Positions 8,990 through 18,296 of a stretch of DNA of 64,000 nucleotides are shown here, in pieces. Positions within the stretch are counted from its first letter, which is position 1. Each line of letters starts with the position of its first letter. The stretch comes from Flavobacteriaceae bacterium (GTDB lineage Bacteria; Bacteroidota; Bacteroidia; Flavobacteriales; Flavobacteriaceae). A program made the translations under genes and the position numbers. The DNA lies in contig JABABD010000026.1 in the NCBI GenBank assembly GCA_014238425.1, positions 29,488-93,487 of the forward strand, in the 5' to 3' direction. The notes beneath the pieces were generated by a model. That model saw only the letters and a list, made by a program, of their open reading frames with translations, had not been told where the DNA came from and made no database searches.

Positions 8990-9922
8990 ATGAAAGTAAA
9001 AGTATGCTTAATACAAGATAGTCCTGTTTTTTTTAACAAGGAAGGAACACTTCAAAAAGTCGAACAACTGGTTGACGAAAATTCCAAAAAGGGCTGCGAA
9101 CTCATTGTTTTTCCGGAATCTTTTATTCCTGGTTATCCTCGTGGATTTTCATTTGGAGCTAATATTGGTAGACGGACAGATCAAGGTCGCGAACTGTATG
9201 CAGAGTATTATAAGAACAGCATTTCTATTGAAGGAAAAGACTTGGAAAGACTTGAAAAGCTGTCAAGAATGCACAACGTATATCTCATCATTGGAGTAAC
9301 GGAACGGCAGGAAGATAATGGCAGCTTATATTGTTCGATGTTATACATCTCTCCAACAGATGGTTTGTTGGGAGTACATCGTAAAATCAAACCTACAGGT
9401 ACAGAGAGAACTGTTTGGGCTGAAGCTTCTGGAGAATCTTTAGTCACTTTTAATACAAAAATCGGAAAACTTGGAGGGCTCATTTGTTGGGAAAATTATA
9501 TGCCTTTAGCCAGAATGGCTATGTATGACAAAGGAGTGGAAATTTATATAGCACCTACCGCTGATTCGCGAGATGAATGGACGTCTACAATGAAACATAT
9601 TGCACTAGAAGGAAGATGCTTTGTTCTAGGATGTAATCAATATTATACTAAATCTATGTACCCAGATAAGTTTAAAGAATTTGTAAAAGATGAACAAGAA
9701 GAGCTATGTCCAGGAGGTAGCATTATAGTGTCTCCATTAGGAAAGGTTATTGATGGACCATTATTTGGAACTGAAGGTGCCTTAATAGCTGATATAGATT
9801 TGGATGAAATCCCTTTAAGTAAATTGGATTTTGACGTTATAGGGCATTACTCCAGAGATGATATTTTTAGGTTTGATGTCATGAATCAACCCAATATTAA
9901 ACCCGAAAAAGATCTGGAATGA
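8990..9922 (+). CDS. Nitrilase (carbon-nitrogen hydrolase superfamily)
   Basis: 310 residues with the complete catalytic triad of true nitrilases: Glu43 in FPESFIPGYPRG, Lys132 in HRKIKPTGTERTVW and Cys166 in GGLICWENYMP. The PTGTERxVW and CWENYMPLAR signatures are those of branch 1 nitrilases (nitrile to carboxylate plus ammonia) rather than amidases. No signal peptide is seen, so the enzyme is cytoplasmic. The stop codon overlaps the ATG of the amidohydrolase gene (ATGA), so translation is coupled. The natural nitrile is not known. Confidence 0.9.
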   Translation: MKVKVCLIQDSPVFFNKEGTLQKVEQLVDENSKKGCELIVFPESFIPGYPRGFSFGANIGRRTDQGRELYAEYYKNSISIEGKDLERLEKLSRMHNVYLIIGVTERQEDNGSLYCSMLYISPTDGLLGVHRKIKPTGTERTVWAEASGESLVTFNTKIGKLGGLICWENYMPLARMAMYDKGVEIYIAPTADSRDEWTSTMKHIALEGRCFVLGCNQYYTKSMYPDKFKEFVKDEQEELCPGGSIIVSPLGKVIDGPLFGTEGALIADIDLDEIPLSKLDFDVIGHYSRDDIFRFDVMNQPNIKPEKDLE

Positions 9923-11298
9923 AACATGTGACCTTAATTTTTTTGATGTTCTTCGTTTTACTGAATTGTAGTGAACAATCTAAGGAAAACTATGATTTAA
10001 TCATCAAGAACGGGAATGTAATAGATATAGTCTCTGGCGAGATAAATCAACAAGACATTTATATACTTAATGGCAGAATCAAAAAAATAATTGAGCATAG
10101 TCTACAAAATGTCAATGCTAAAGAAATTTTGGATGCAACGGGCAAATATATCCTTCCGGGTTTTTGGGACAATCACGTACATTTCCGTGGCGGAGATAGT
10201 TTGATTCCGGCCAATAAAGAATTTTTAAAACTCTTTGTGAAAAATGGAATAACTACAGTAAGAGATGCTGGTGGTGATTTGACCGCGTCGGTACTTGAGT
10301 GGAAAGAACAGATTTCGAAAGAAGAACTTATGGGACCAACAATTTACACATCAGGACCAAAAATTGATGGGCCAAATGCAAGATGGGCAGGCTCATTGCC
10401 TGTTGGAAATGATGATGACGTGATGATAGCATTGGATTCCCTTCAACAAATAGGAACGGATTTTGTAAAACTTTACGATAGTACTATTTCAGGAGAATTA
10501 TATTTAGAAACTATTCAGGAAGCTGAAAGAAAAGATATGATTACGTCTGGCCATATGCCATTTACTGTTGAATTACATGAAGCTGTTGACGCTGGATTAG
10601 ATGCTATTGAACATTTATACTATGTGCTGAAAGGTTGTTCTTCAGAAGAAACAGAAATAACTCAAGCCATTTTCAGGAAAGAGTTGAGTTTTTGGAAATC
10701 TATGGAACGACTAATAAACACCTATGATGATTCAATGGCTGAAAGCACATTTAATAAACTAAAATACAATGATGTATATGTAGTACCAACGCTGCATATT
10801 GGCAATGTTTTAAGCTATTTGGATGAAGAAGATCATCAAAATGATGCATATCTCAAACTAATGGATGATGGAATCATCAAGACCTATGAAGAACGTATAC
10901 GCGGTGTGTTGAATGCTTCGGACAAATCGAAAAAAGACAGAAAAGAACTGAATACCTTGTTTAAAAAACTTACCAAGTCATTAAGCGATGCTGATGTGAA
11001 ATTGCTGGCAGGCTCAGATTGTGGTGCTTATAACTCCTATACCTATCCTGGAATTTCCTTGCACAACGAATTAGAAGCTATGGTGTTTGTGGGTATGTCT
11101 CCTTTAAAAGCTTTGCAGACTTCAGCATACAATGGTTCACACTTCCTGAAAAAGAATGATGATTCTGGGACACTTGAAGAAGGTAAGGTCTCCGGTATTG
11201 TTATTCTTAACAGTAACCCTTTAGAAAAGATCAAGAATACTCGTGACATTTATCGGGTTATTATTAAAAATTCAATTATTGATCCCAGTAGTTTTTAA
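9919..11298 (+). CDS. Lipoprotein amidohydrolase (metal-dependent hydrolase superfamily)
   Basis: 459 residues. A lipobox (VLLNC, Cys17) precedes a urease-superfamily amidohydrolase: beta-sandwich start DLIIKNGNVIDI, metal motif DNHVHF (His86, His88), FVKLYD (candidate carbamylated or metal-bridging Lys), TSGHMPF, AIEHLYY and the C-terminal metal Asp in LLAGSDCG. It resembles imidazolonepropionase-like or prolidase-like hydrolases acting on cyclic amides or dipeptides. Being lipid-anchored, it should act in the periplasm or at the outer membrane. Its 3' end overlaps the convergent decarboxylase gene by 27 bp. Confidence 0.85.
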   Translation: MKHVTLIFLMFFVLLNCSEQSKENYDLIIKNGNVIDIVSGEINQQDIYILNGRIKKIIEHSLQNVNAKEILDATGKYILPGFWDNHVHFRGGDSLIPANKEFLKLFVKNGITTVRDAGGDLTASVLEWKEQISKEELMGPTIYTSGPKIDGPNARWAGSLPVGNDDDVMIALDSLQQIGTDFVKLYDSTISGELYLETIQEAERKDMITSGHMPFTVELHEAVDAGLDAIEHLYYVLKGCSSEETEITQAIFRKELSFWKSMERLINTYDDSMAESTFNKLKYNDVYVVPTLHIGNVLSYLDEEDHQNDAYLKLMDDGIIKTYEERIRGVLNASDKSKKDRKELNTLFKKLTKSLSDADVKLLAGSDCGAYNSYTYPGISLHNELEAMVFVGMSPLKALQTSAYNGSHFLKKNDDSGTLEEGKVSGIVILNSNPLEKIKNTRDIYRVIIKNSIIDPSSF

Positions 11299-12735
11299 TA
11301 ATTGGGCAATCTTAATGATTTCATTCATCAGCGCCTCTATATGATTTGATTTGGTTAATGTATTCATAACGGTCAGTCGCAAATATCGTATACCATTCAT
11401 TTCGGTGGAAGTAATATAAAATTCTCCTTGTTTGGTAAGTTCATTCCTAATCGCCAATTGAAATTCGTTGTTTTGGCCAAATTTTGTGTATTCAAAGCAT
11501 AAGATATTGGATTCTGGAAAATACGGACATGAAAAATCTGGATGCGCGTTTATAACATCATGAAATTGGCGTGTGTTGAGATATGTGTCATCTATATATT
11601 GAGCCAAACCTTTTTCACCTTCAGCAGCAAGTACCCAGAATAATTTGGTGCCTAATCCAGCTTTGGTGCATTCCAGAGTATAAGGCAAAGAGTCAAAACC
11701 GATATCTTCTTTGTTATGAAATAAGTAACTTCCTTTTTGTTGGAAAGTGGTTCCTAAAGTCTTAAAATCTTTGAACAATACTGCTGCACATAAGGAAGAA
11801 GTTCTTAGCATTTTGTGAGCATCCCATATAACTGAATCGGCTAGTTCTATACCTTTCAGAAAGTGTTTTTCTTTTGTAGATAATAAGGCACTTGCTCCAT
11901 GAGCACCATCGATATGATACCAAAGTCCATGTTCCTGACAAAAACGCCCGATATCTTCCAATGGGTCATATAATCCCGTTGCTGTTGTACACCCATTGGC
12001 GACAACTGCCATGACTTTCTTGCCTTGGTCAATGGCATTTTGGTATGTCTCAAGAAGATATTCTGGTTGCATGACCTTAAGTTCATTAACCTTGACGGGA
12101 ATAATGGAGTTTTGACCCATTCCCATTATTGATAGAGCTCGTGCAATAGAGTAATGAGCTTCTTCAGAGGCAAGGACGACCAAATTATTCGGTGTGCCTT
12201 GAGTCCAAGAATCCGGTGCGATAGCAGCTCTCGCTGCACACATGGCCGTTAAATTAGCGACAGAACCTCCATGTGTTAATATGCCTCCGCCATTTCCTTT
12301 CCTAAATTTAAAATCACTAGGTCTATCTCCTTTAAACCATCCAATCATGTCGAGCATCCAGTTAATCAGAAAGCGTTCAATTGTAGCACCTGCTGGTCCC
12401 ATTTCGTAAATGGACATAGGATTGTTTATGACCCCATGAATCAGGTCAGCGATACCAGAAGCTACATGCGGAACAGCAACTTGATGACCAATATAATGTG
12501 GATGATGGATATGCTGCGTATTTGCCAAATAACTTTGCGTAAACCCAGTAGCCGATTGACTATCTAACCCACCTTCTTTTAACCATTTTTCTAATTGCAT
12601 TTGTTCAGCAATTTCTTCTGGTGATCGTTGTGTTATCGTTTTTATTGTTCCGTTTTGACTTTCCGTAAGGTATTCGGAGAGCTCATTTATGACTGTATTT
12701 GTGACAGCCTTAAAATCATTTGCATTGTTTTTCAT
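11272..12735 (-). CDS. Group II pyridoxal-dependent amino acid decarboxylase
   Basis: 487 residues of the glutamate/aromatic-L-amino-acid/2,4-diaminobutyrate decarboxylase family: His194 (stacks on PLP, EEAHYS), Asp276 in HIDGAHG, and the PLP lysine Lys308 in WDAHKML. The HHPHYIGHQ segment near residue 77 is typical of the substrate-side loop in this family. It makes an amine from an L-amino acid; the specific substrate cannot be told by eye. It follows the M20 peptidase by 15 bp on the same strand, so an exported peptidase and a cytoplasmic decarboxylase form one operon. The gene tail overlaps the convergent amidohydrolase. Confidence 0.88.
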   Translation of the reverse strand: MKNNANDFKAVTNTVINELSEYLTESQNGTIKTITQRSPEEIAEQMQLEKWLKEGGLDSQSATGFTQSYLANTQHIHHPHYIGHQVAVPHVASGIADLIHGVINNPMSIYEMGPAGATIERFLINWMLDMIGWFKGDRPSDFKFRKGNGGGILTHGGSVANLTAMCAARAAIAPDSWTQGTPNNLVVLASEEAHYSIARALSIMGMGQNSIIPVKVNELKVMQPEYLLETYQNAIDQGKKVMAVVANGCTTATGLYDPLEDIGRFCQEHGLWYHIDGAHGASALLSTKEKHFLKGIELADSVIWDAHKMLRTSSLCAAVLFKDFKTLGTTFQQKGSYLFHNKEDIGFDSLPYTLECTKAGLGTKLFWVLAAEGEKGLAQYIDDTYLNTRQFHDVINAHPDFSCPYFPESNILCFEYTKFGQNNEFQLAIRNELTKQGEFYITSTEMNGIRYLRLTVMNTLTKSNHIEALMNEIIKIAQLLKTTGINN

Positions 12736-12750
12736 AAAACAGTGATACCA

Positions 12751-14052
12751 TTAATTTTGATTGATAAGCCTATAGATTAATATGGCCGTACGTTTTGTTA
12801 ATGCTTCTATAGTATTTAGGTTAACAGTTTCTTGAGGTGTATGCGCTCCAGAACCCATAGTGCCTAACCCATCTAAGCAATCAACATATTCTGCTACAAA
12901 AGAAGTGTCTGCTGCGCCTCGTTTACCCGGATCATAAGCCAAAACTTCGCCTTGCTTAAGATCTAGGCTCACGGTATTCAAAATGTCCAAAAGGTTCAAA
13001 TTGCCTTCTTTTGGACCCATCGCTGGATAACTATCTGTAAAGGTGATCTTTGCAGAAGTATGAGGTAAATTATTGGACACGATGTCTCTCATTTTCGCTC
13101 GTGCGTTTTCTTTTTGTTCTTCTGATATAAAGCGCAGACCACCCACTGCTACAGCTGTTTGAGGAACAACATTGGTCTTGCCAAAAGCATCGCCTTTACT
13201 GGTCATATTGTCAAGATAAACAAAAGTTCCGCCTAATAAGACACCCGGATTAAAAGTCAAGTATTCTTCGCCACGCACTTCATTGTAGAACGTATTGAGT
13301 ATTCGTGACATTTCGAAGATGGCTCCTGCACCAACACGTTTGTTGAAAACACCTGAAGAATGAGCTCTCTTTCCTGTAACTTCCAATTTCCATCCAGAAG
13401 CACCACGTCGCGCAACTGTAGCATAATTAAAGCCTGTTGAGTTTTCGAAACCAAGAGCGATATCACTTCTCTTAGCTGCATCAATCAAACTCTTTCTACT
13501 AATGTCTAATGGTTTTCCAGTGCTTTCTTCATCGCCAGTATATACTACGATTATTTGAGCATTGCCTAATAAATTATTCTCATGTAATGCCTTTAAGGCA
13601 TATAGTATAATTACGTCACCACCTTTCATGTCGTTACCGCCAGGAGCATGAGCAACGCTATCGTTTATCATTTTGAATTCTTGAAAAGGACTATCGGCTT
13701 CAAAAACAGTGTCTAAATGACCTATAAGCAATAATTTTTTACCTTTTTTGCCAGAATTCTCAGCAAATAAGTGTCCAGCACGATTCATTTCTTTAGGCAT
13801 ATCTATCCAAGATGCTTTGAAATCAATAGCTTCAAAGGCTTGTTTGAATACCATGCCAACTTCCTGAACGCCTTTCGGATTTAGGGTGCCACTGTTAATA
13901 TTGACTATTTTTTTTAGAAAATCAATGGCGTCTGTATTGTTGTTTTCAATAGTTGTGATGATTTTTTGCTCTTTTTTTGATAGATTTTGAGCGGTCAATG
14001 GTATTACTAAGACCAATAAAAGAAGCAATTGTATAAAATTGATTTTTTTCAT
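12751..14052 (-). CDS. Secreted M20-family metallopeptidase (carboxypeptidase G2-like)
   Basis: 433 residues with a Sec signal peptide (about 1-21, cleavage after LTAQ). Dinuclear zinc site motifs are present: GHLDTVFE (His112, Asp114), PGGNDMKGGD (bridging Asp141) and YTGDEESTG (catalytic Glu175 and ligand Glu176); the dimerisation domain contains ARRGASGWKLEVTGKRAHSS. The closest characterised type is glutamate carboxypeptidase (CPG2), which removes C-terminal glutamate from folates and peptides. It would release an amino acid in the periplasm, a possible supply to the decarboxylase encoded next in the operon. That coupling is inference. Confidence 0.88.
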   Translation of the reverse strand: MKKINFIQLLLLLVLVIPLTAQNLSKKEQKIITTIENNNTDAIDFLKKIVNINSGTLNPKGVQEVGMVFKQAFEAIDFKASWIDMPKEMNRAGHLFAENSGKKGKKLLLIGHLDTVFEADSPFQEFKMINDSVAHAPGGNDMKGGDVIILYALKALHENNLLGNAQIIVVYTGDEESTGKPLDISRKSLIDAAKRSDIALGFENSTGFNYATVARRGASGWKLEVTGKRAHSSGVFNKRVGAGAIFEMSRILNTFYNEVRGEEYLTFNPGVLLGGTFVYLDNMTSKGDAFGKTNVVPQTAVAVGGLRFISEEQKENARAKMRDIVSNNLPHTSAKITFTDSYPAMGPKEGNLNLLDILNTVSLDLKQGEVLAYDPGKRGAADTSFVAEYVDCLDGLGTMGSGAHTPQETVNLNTIEALTKRTAILIYRLINQN

Positions 14053-14198
14053 GTCAATGAATTATGCATTTAGGCAATATAAAGGTATGAAATCTATGTG
14101 TAAAGATGTATGATATATAAGTTATCTATAACTTTAAGGAGATGTCTTTTAAATCAAAGATTTTGTATATTTCTGAAACCAAACCAACTTAGATTTTA

Positions 14199-15302
14199 AT
14201 GTATACAAGACGTATTTTCCCGGTCAGAGGAGTCATTAAATGGACTCGAAGACATATTTTTTTATTTCTAATACTGGCGACTATTCCAGTGATTTTATTC
14301 GATCTCATGCGCTGGAAATGGTTGCATATTCCTTGGCTGCCAATGGGTGTCTTGGGTACAGCTGTTGCTTTTTTGGTAAGTTTTAAGAACAATGCATCAT
14401 ACGATCGATTATGGGAAGCACGAAAAATTTGGGGAGGTATCGTGAATACATCACGCTCATGGACCATTATGGTAAAAGATTTCATTACTAATACGCATGC
14501 AAAAGAACAGGTGAATACAGAAGAAATGCAAGCTATAAAGCGTGAGTTAGTGCATCGACATGTGGCTTGGTTAACAGCTTTACGTTATCAATTGCGAGCA
14601 GACAAGCCCTGGGAAATGCATTTGAAAAATACAAAATCAAATGCCGAATTCAGGGAAGCTTATTACCTGGTGTGTGAGGACACTATACCAATTAAAGAAG
14701 CCATTGAGCCCTATCTATCTGTAGAAGATTACAAAGAAGTGTTTGCAAAAGGAAACCAAGCTTCCCAAATTCTTGGAATTCAATCTAGACGTTTGAAGGA
14801 ATTGATGGATGATGGGTTGATAGAAGATTTTCGTCATATGGAGATGACTAATGTCTTGGTAGAGTTTTATACGTTACAAGGAAAGAGTGAGCGAATTAAA
14901 AATTTCCCATATCCAAGACAATACGCTACATTGAATTATCTTTTTGTTTGGAGTTTTATATTGCTTTTGCCTTATGGCGTAATGGAAGGTTTTGAAGTTA
15001 TTGGAGATCGTGTTATAGAGGAACTTGCTAAGCACGAAATTAAAACAGATATAATGCACCGTACTCAAGAATTTATGGCTAGACATTTTGTGTGGTTTTC
15101 AATTCCATTTAGTGCTTTGCTGTCTTGGGTGTTCCATACCATGGAAAAAATAGGGGAAAATACAGAAAACCCGTTTGAAGGCGGACCAAATGATATTCCG
15201 ATTACGGATATGAGTAGAGGGATAGAAATAGATATCAGACAGCTGATTGACGACACAGATATTCCTAAGCCTTATGAGTGGAAAAATGATATCGTTATGT
15301 AA
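14199..15302 (+). CDS. Bestrophin-family ion channel
   Basis: 367 residues. The N-terminus has the family pattern of bacterial bestrophins (UPF0187/YneE): TM1 and TM2 in residues ~20-65 with FLVSFKNNASYDRLWEARKI, then IWGGIVNTSRSW, a long cytoplasmic helical part, and two further membrane helices near 245-270 and 295-310. Bacterial bestrophins form pentameric channels for small ions. It is transcribed divergently from the M20 peptidase (146 bp between) and ends at a strong bidirectional terminator. Confidence 0.88.
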   Translation: MYTRRIFPVRGVIKWTRRHIFLFLILATIPVILFDLMRWKWLHIPWLPMGVLGTAVAFLVSFKNNASYDRLWEARKIWGGIVNTSRSWTIMVKDFITNTHAKEQVNTEEMQAIKRELVHRHVAWLTALRYQLRADKPWEMHLKNTKSNAEFREAYYLVCEDTIPIKEAIEPYLSVEDYKEVFAKGNQASQILGIQSRRLKELMDDGLIEDFRHMEMTNVLVEFYTLQGKSERIKNFPYPRQYATLNYLFVWSFILLLPYGVMEGFEVIGDRVIEELAKHEIKTDIMHRTQEFMARHFVWFSIPFSALLSWVFHTMEKIGENTENPFEGGPNDIPITDMSRGIEIDIRQLIDDTDIPKPYEWKNDIVM

Positions 15303-15303
15303 T

Positions 15304-15334
15304 AAAAAAGCGACTCTAAGGAGTCGCTTTTTTT
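15304..15334. terminator. Bidirectional rho-independent terminator
   Basis: Stem AAAAAAGCGACTC (15304-15316), loop TAAG, then GAGTCGC followed by a T run to 15334. The A and T tracts make it work in both directions. It lies between the convergent bestrophin and DUF4136 genes. Confidence 0.9.
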
Positions 15335-15340
15335 ATTGTT

Positions 15341-15886
15341 TTATTGTCCTAGTCCTGGAGGATATTTCTCCATGATCTTGCCGACAAATTCCTTTATACG
15401 AGCTTCTTTACGTTCTTTGCCTTGTGCAAGATATCCAGTTCCCATACCTTGCCAAACAAGTTCCTTTTTGTTAGCATCAATTAAATCGACATAGAGAACA
15501 CCTTCAGTTTTACGTGTGATGGTGCTTCTGTTGCCTCCCCAATACCAAGGATTCCAGCCCCAGCCATATCCGTATCCGCCCCAACCACTGTTGTTATAAA
15601 CATTGATTTTCTCGCGAGATTTTGTAAATATGCTTACTAACATATCTGGATTTTCAGATTTCGTAAATCCTTTTGCCATAAGTTCAGCTTCTATCGCACG
15701 TAAAATTCTACGTTTGTCTAAATCGCTGATTTCAGCTTTGTCGATTCCACCTTTAAAGAAGGCGAACGTTTTGTACTGACTAAAGTCAGCTTTACTGTCA
15801 TAATCAGAGGCAACTCTTACAGAACTGCATGATGCTATCACTACAAATAGTAGAGATAGTGAGATGGTTTGTAATACTCTTTTCAT
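15341..15886 (-). CDS. DUF4136-type lipoprotein
   Basis: 181 residues starting at the ATG at 15886 (MKRVLQTISLSLLF); the longer frame to 15931 would add a non-signal N-terminus and run into urocanate hydratase. Lipobox VIASCSS. The pattern VASDYDSKADFSQYKTFAFF and the C-terminal GVLYVDLIDANKKELVWQG are typical of DUF4136 proteins, envelope lipoproteins of unknown function. A Gly/Trp/Tyr-rich stretch (GWGGYGYGWGWNPWYWGG, around residue 117) is striking. It begins 16 bp after the end of hutU on the same strand. Confidence 0.8.
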   Translation of the reverse strand: MKRVLQTISLSLLFVVIASCSSVRVASDYDSKADFSQYKTFAFFKGGIDKAEISDLDKRRILRAIEAELMAKGFTKSENPDMLVSIFTKSREKINVYNNSGWGGYGYGWGWNPWYWGGNRSTITRKTEGVLYVDLIDANKKELVWQGMGTGYLAQGKERKEARIKEFVGKIMEKYPPGLGQ

Positions 15887-15902
15887 TGCTTTTTTTTTAA
15901 AT

Positions 15903-17888
15903 TTATAATCCGTTAAGCAGAGTGTCATCAACGCTGTTAGGTAAAGTTACTTTTAAATTCGGTTCGTTCGACATAGCTCTTTTTATAGCGAAAATTGCTT
16001 CTTTGTTTCTCGCCCAGCTACGTCTAGCAATACCATTATTAACATCCCAAAACAGCATGGATTGTAGTCGCTTTTTAGCTTCTTTACTACCATCAAGAAC
16101 CATACCAAATCCTCCATTTATTACCTCTCCCCAACCAACACCACCGCCATTATGAATGCTCACCCATGTAGCTCCTCTAAAACTATCACCGATGACATTG
16201 TGTATAGCCATGTCTGCGGTAAAGCGCGAGCCATCATAAATATTACTTGTTTCTCTATATGGTGAATCGGTTCCAGAAACATCATGATGATCTCTACCAA
16301 GAATAACTGTTTCAATCTCTCCTTTTTCAATAGCATTATTAAATGCTTCTGCTATTTTCATGCGTCCTTCGGCATCGGCGTAAAGAATTCTAGCTTGCGA
16401 ACCAACTACGAGCTTATTCTCCTGAGCTCCCTTAATCCATTGAATATTATCAGCCATCTGTTGCTGTATTTCTTCTGGTGAATTTTTCTTGATTTCTTCA
16501 AGTACTTCGCAAGCGATAGCATCAGTTTTTGCTAGATCTTCTGGTTTTCCCGAAGCACAAACCCAACGAAAAGGACCAAAACCATAATCAAAACACATCG
16601 GACCCATTATATCCTGTACGTAACTCGGATATCTGAAATCAATGCCATTTTTTGCCATGATATCTGCTCCAGCACGTGAAGCTTCTAATAAAAATGCATT
16701 TCCATAATCGAAAAAGTAAGTACCCTTGGCTGTATGTTTATTAATAGCTGCAGCATGACGACGAAGCGTTTCTTGGACTTTTACCTTGAATTGTTCAGGT
16801 TCATTAGCCATCATATTGTTGGCCTCTTCAAAAGAGATATCTACAGGATAATAACCTCCAGCCCATGGATTGTGAAGAGATGTTTGATCGCTTCCTAAAT
16901 CTATATGAACATTTGCGGTATCAAATTTCTCCCATACGTCAACAATATTCCCTAAATAAGCAATTGAAATAGTTTCTTGCTGTTTTTTTGCTTTCTTTAC
17001 TCTGACTACTAATTGGTCTAAATCAGTAATTTTTTCATCAATCCATCCTTGGTCCAGTCTTACTTGTGTGATTTTAGGATTTACTTCCGCGCAAACTGTA
17101 ATACAACCAGCAATGTTTCCTGCTTTTGGTTGTGCGCCAGACATGCCGCCAAGCCCAGAAGTAACGAATAGGTTGCCTTCAGGTAATTTTTTTATTTTCC
17201 TGAAACCATTTAACACAGTAATTGTAGTTCCATGTACAATTCCTTGAGGGCCAATATACATATAGCTTCCGGCAGTCATTTGTCCATATTGAGTGACGCC
17301 CAAAGCATTGAATTTTTCCCAATCATCAGGTTTGGAATAATTTGGTATCATCATACCATTTGTAACAACCACTCTAGGAGCTTCTTTATGACTTGGGAAC
17401 AAGCCCATTGGATGCCCAGAATACATGACCAGTGTCTGTTCATTTGTCATTTCGGCCAAGTATTTCATGGTCAATCTATACTGAGCCCAATTGGAAAATA
17501 CAGCACCATTTCCTCCATAGGTAATTAGCTCATGTGGATGTTGTGCTACAGCATGATCTAAATTATTTTGAATCATAAGCATTATGGCTGCGGCTTGCTT
17601 TGATTTTGCAGGATACTCTTCAATTGGTCTAGCATACATTTTGTAATCCGGACGAAAACGATACATATATATACGACCATATGTATCTAGCTCTTCTTTG
17701 AATTCTGAGATTAAAGTCTCATGATGTATTGTATCAAAATAGCGCAATGCATTTCTTAGGGCTAATTTTTTTTCTTCTACAGAAAGTATAGCCTTACGTT
17801 TTGGTGCATGATTTATAGATAAGTTATATGTTTTTGGTTGAGGTAATTTGTCTGGAATACCTTCTAATATTTGATTTTTAAATAGCAT
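15903..17888 (-). CDS. hutU: Urocanate hydratase
   Basis: 661 residues, the long Bacteroidota form rather than the ~555-residue proteobacterial enzyme. Recognised from GLGGMSGAQPKAGNIAGCI, YGGNGAVFSNWAQY, MCFDYGFGPFRWVCASG, GRDHHDVSGTDSPYRETSN and SIHNGGGVGWGEVINGG. It uses tightly bound NAD+ to hydrate urocanate to imidazolone propionate, step two of histidine degradation. No hutH, hutI or hutG is in the window, so the gene is isolated from the rest of the pathway here. The lipoprotein amidohydrolase at 9919 is not a convincing HutI because it carries a lipobox. Confidence 0.95.
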   Translation of the reverse strand: MLFKNQILEGIPDKLPQPKTYNLSINHAPKRKAILSVEEKKLALRNALRYFDTIHHETLISEFKEELDTYGRIYMYRFRPDYKMYARPIEEYPAKSKQAAAIMLMIQNNLDHAVAQHPHELITYGGNGAVFSNWAQYRLTMKYLAEMTNEQTLVMYSGHPMGLFPSHKEAPRVVVTNGMMIPNYSKPDDWEKFNALGVTQYGQMTAGSYMYIGPQGIVHGTTITVLNGFRKIKKLPEGNLFVTSGLGGMSGAQPKAGNIAGCITVCAEVNPKITQVRLDQGWIDEKITDLDQLVVRVKKAKKQQETISIAYLGNIVDVWEKFDTANVHIDLGSDQTSLHNPWAGGYYPVDISFEEANNMMANEPEQFKVKVQETLRRHAAAINKHTAKGTYFFDYGNAFLLEASRAGADIMAKNGIDFRYPSYVQDIMGPMCFDYGFGPFRWVCASGKPEDLAKTDAIACEVLEEIKKNSPEEIQQQMADNIQWIKGAQENKLVVGSQARILYADAEGRMKIAEAFNNAIEKGEIETVILGRDHHDVSGTDSPYRETSNIYDGSRFTADMAIHNVIGDSFRGATWVSIHNGGGVGWGEVINGGFGMVLDGSKEAKKRLQSMLFWDVNNGIARRSWARNKEAIFAIKRAMSNEPNLKVTLPNSVDDTLLNGL

Positions 17889-18014
17889 CTGTTTGATTTA
17901 AGTTAAACGAATATTCGAATTGAAATAGTAGTTTAAAGCTAAGGGTAACGTATATCAATTCTGTGATGCGTATTAGCAATTTTTATCCTATATGTCATTA
18001 AGAATGCGTCCAAA

Positions 18015-18182
18015 TTATTGTTTTTTAACAGTATTCGTTTTTTTGTCATAACCATAAGGGCAATGTCTACAGCCACTTTCGCAGCAATACCCTCTTTTTA
18101 AGTGATATTGCTCTGTAAAACAACGATATCCTTCAGGTGTTAGGTAATAATCGCCTTCTTCAACGGGGATGATTTTTTTCAT
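18015..18182 (-). CDS. DUF5522-type small cysteine-rich protein
   Basis: 55 residues from the ATG at 18182 (MKKIIPVEEGDYY). The core EGYRCFTEQYHLKRGYCCES then GCRHCPYGY has five cysteines in CC-x3-C-x2-C arrangement plus an upstream Cys, a probable metal-binding knuckle. This matches small DUF5522 proteins, function unknown, often isolated single-domain genes. The longer frame to 18257 overlaps a promoter-like TATCTTTG (18255-18262, minus strand) and is rejected. It lies upstream of hutU on the same strand with a 126-bp gap. Confidence 0.75.
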   Translation of the reverse strand: MKKIIPVEEGDYYLTPEGYRCFTEQYHLKRGYCCESGCRHCPYGYDKKTNTVKKQ

Positions 18183-18254
18183 TTCATTTATTAAAAACCT
18201 ACTGACTGTTAGCAACTTAGTGATAAAAACAGTTTGGGCACGGTTTCTGTAGAA

Positions 18255-18262
18255 CAAAGATA
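18255..18262 (-). promoter_or_regulatory. Candidate -7 element for the DUF5522 gene
   Basis: TATCTTTG on the minus strand matches TAnnTTTG. No TTG at the usual upstream distance was found. Predicted transcription start near 18249 would give a leader of about 67 nt to the ATG at 18182. Confidence 0.35.
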
Positions 18263-18296
18263 ATGTAAATTACATTTAATTAATTAGTAGTTGCTT

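Noticed and set aside
9919..11298. Imidazolonepropionase (HutI) partner of hutU
   Set aside because: The protein has a lipobox and belongs to an operon with nitrilase, far from hutU; sequence does not allow a HutI call.
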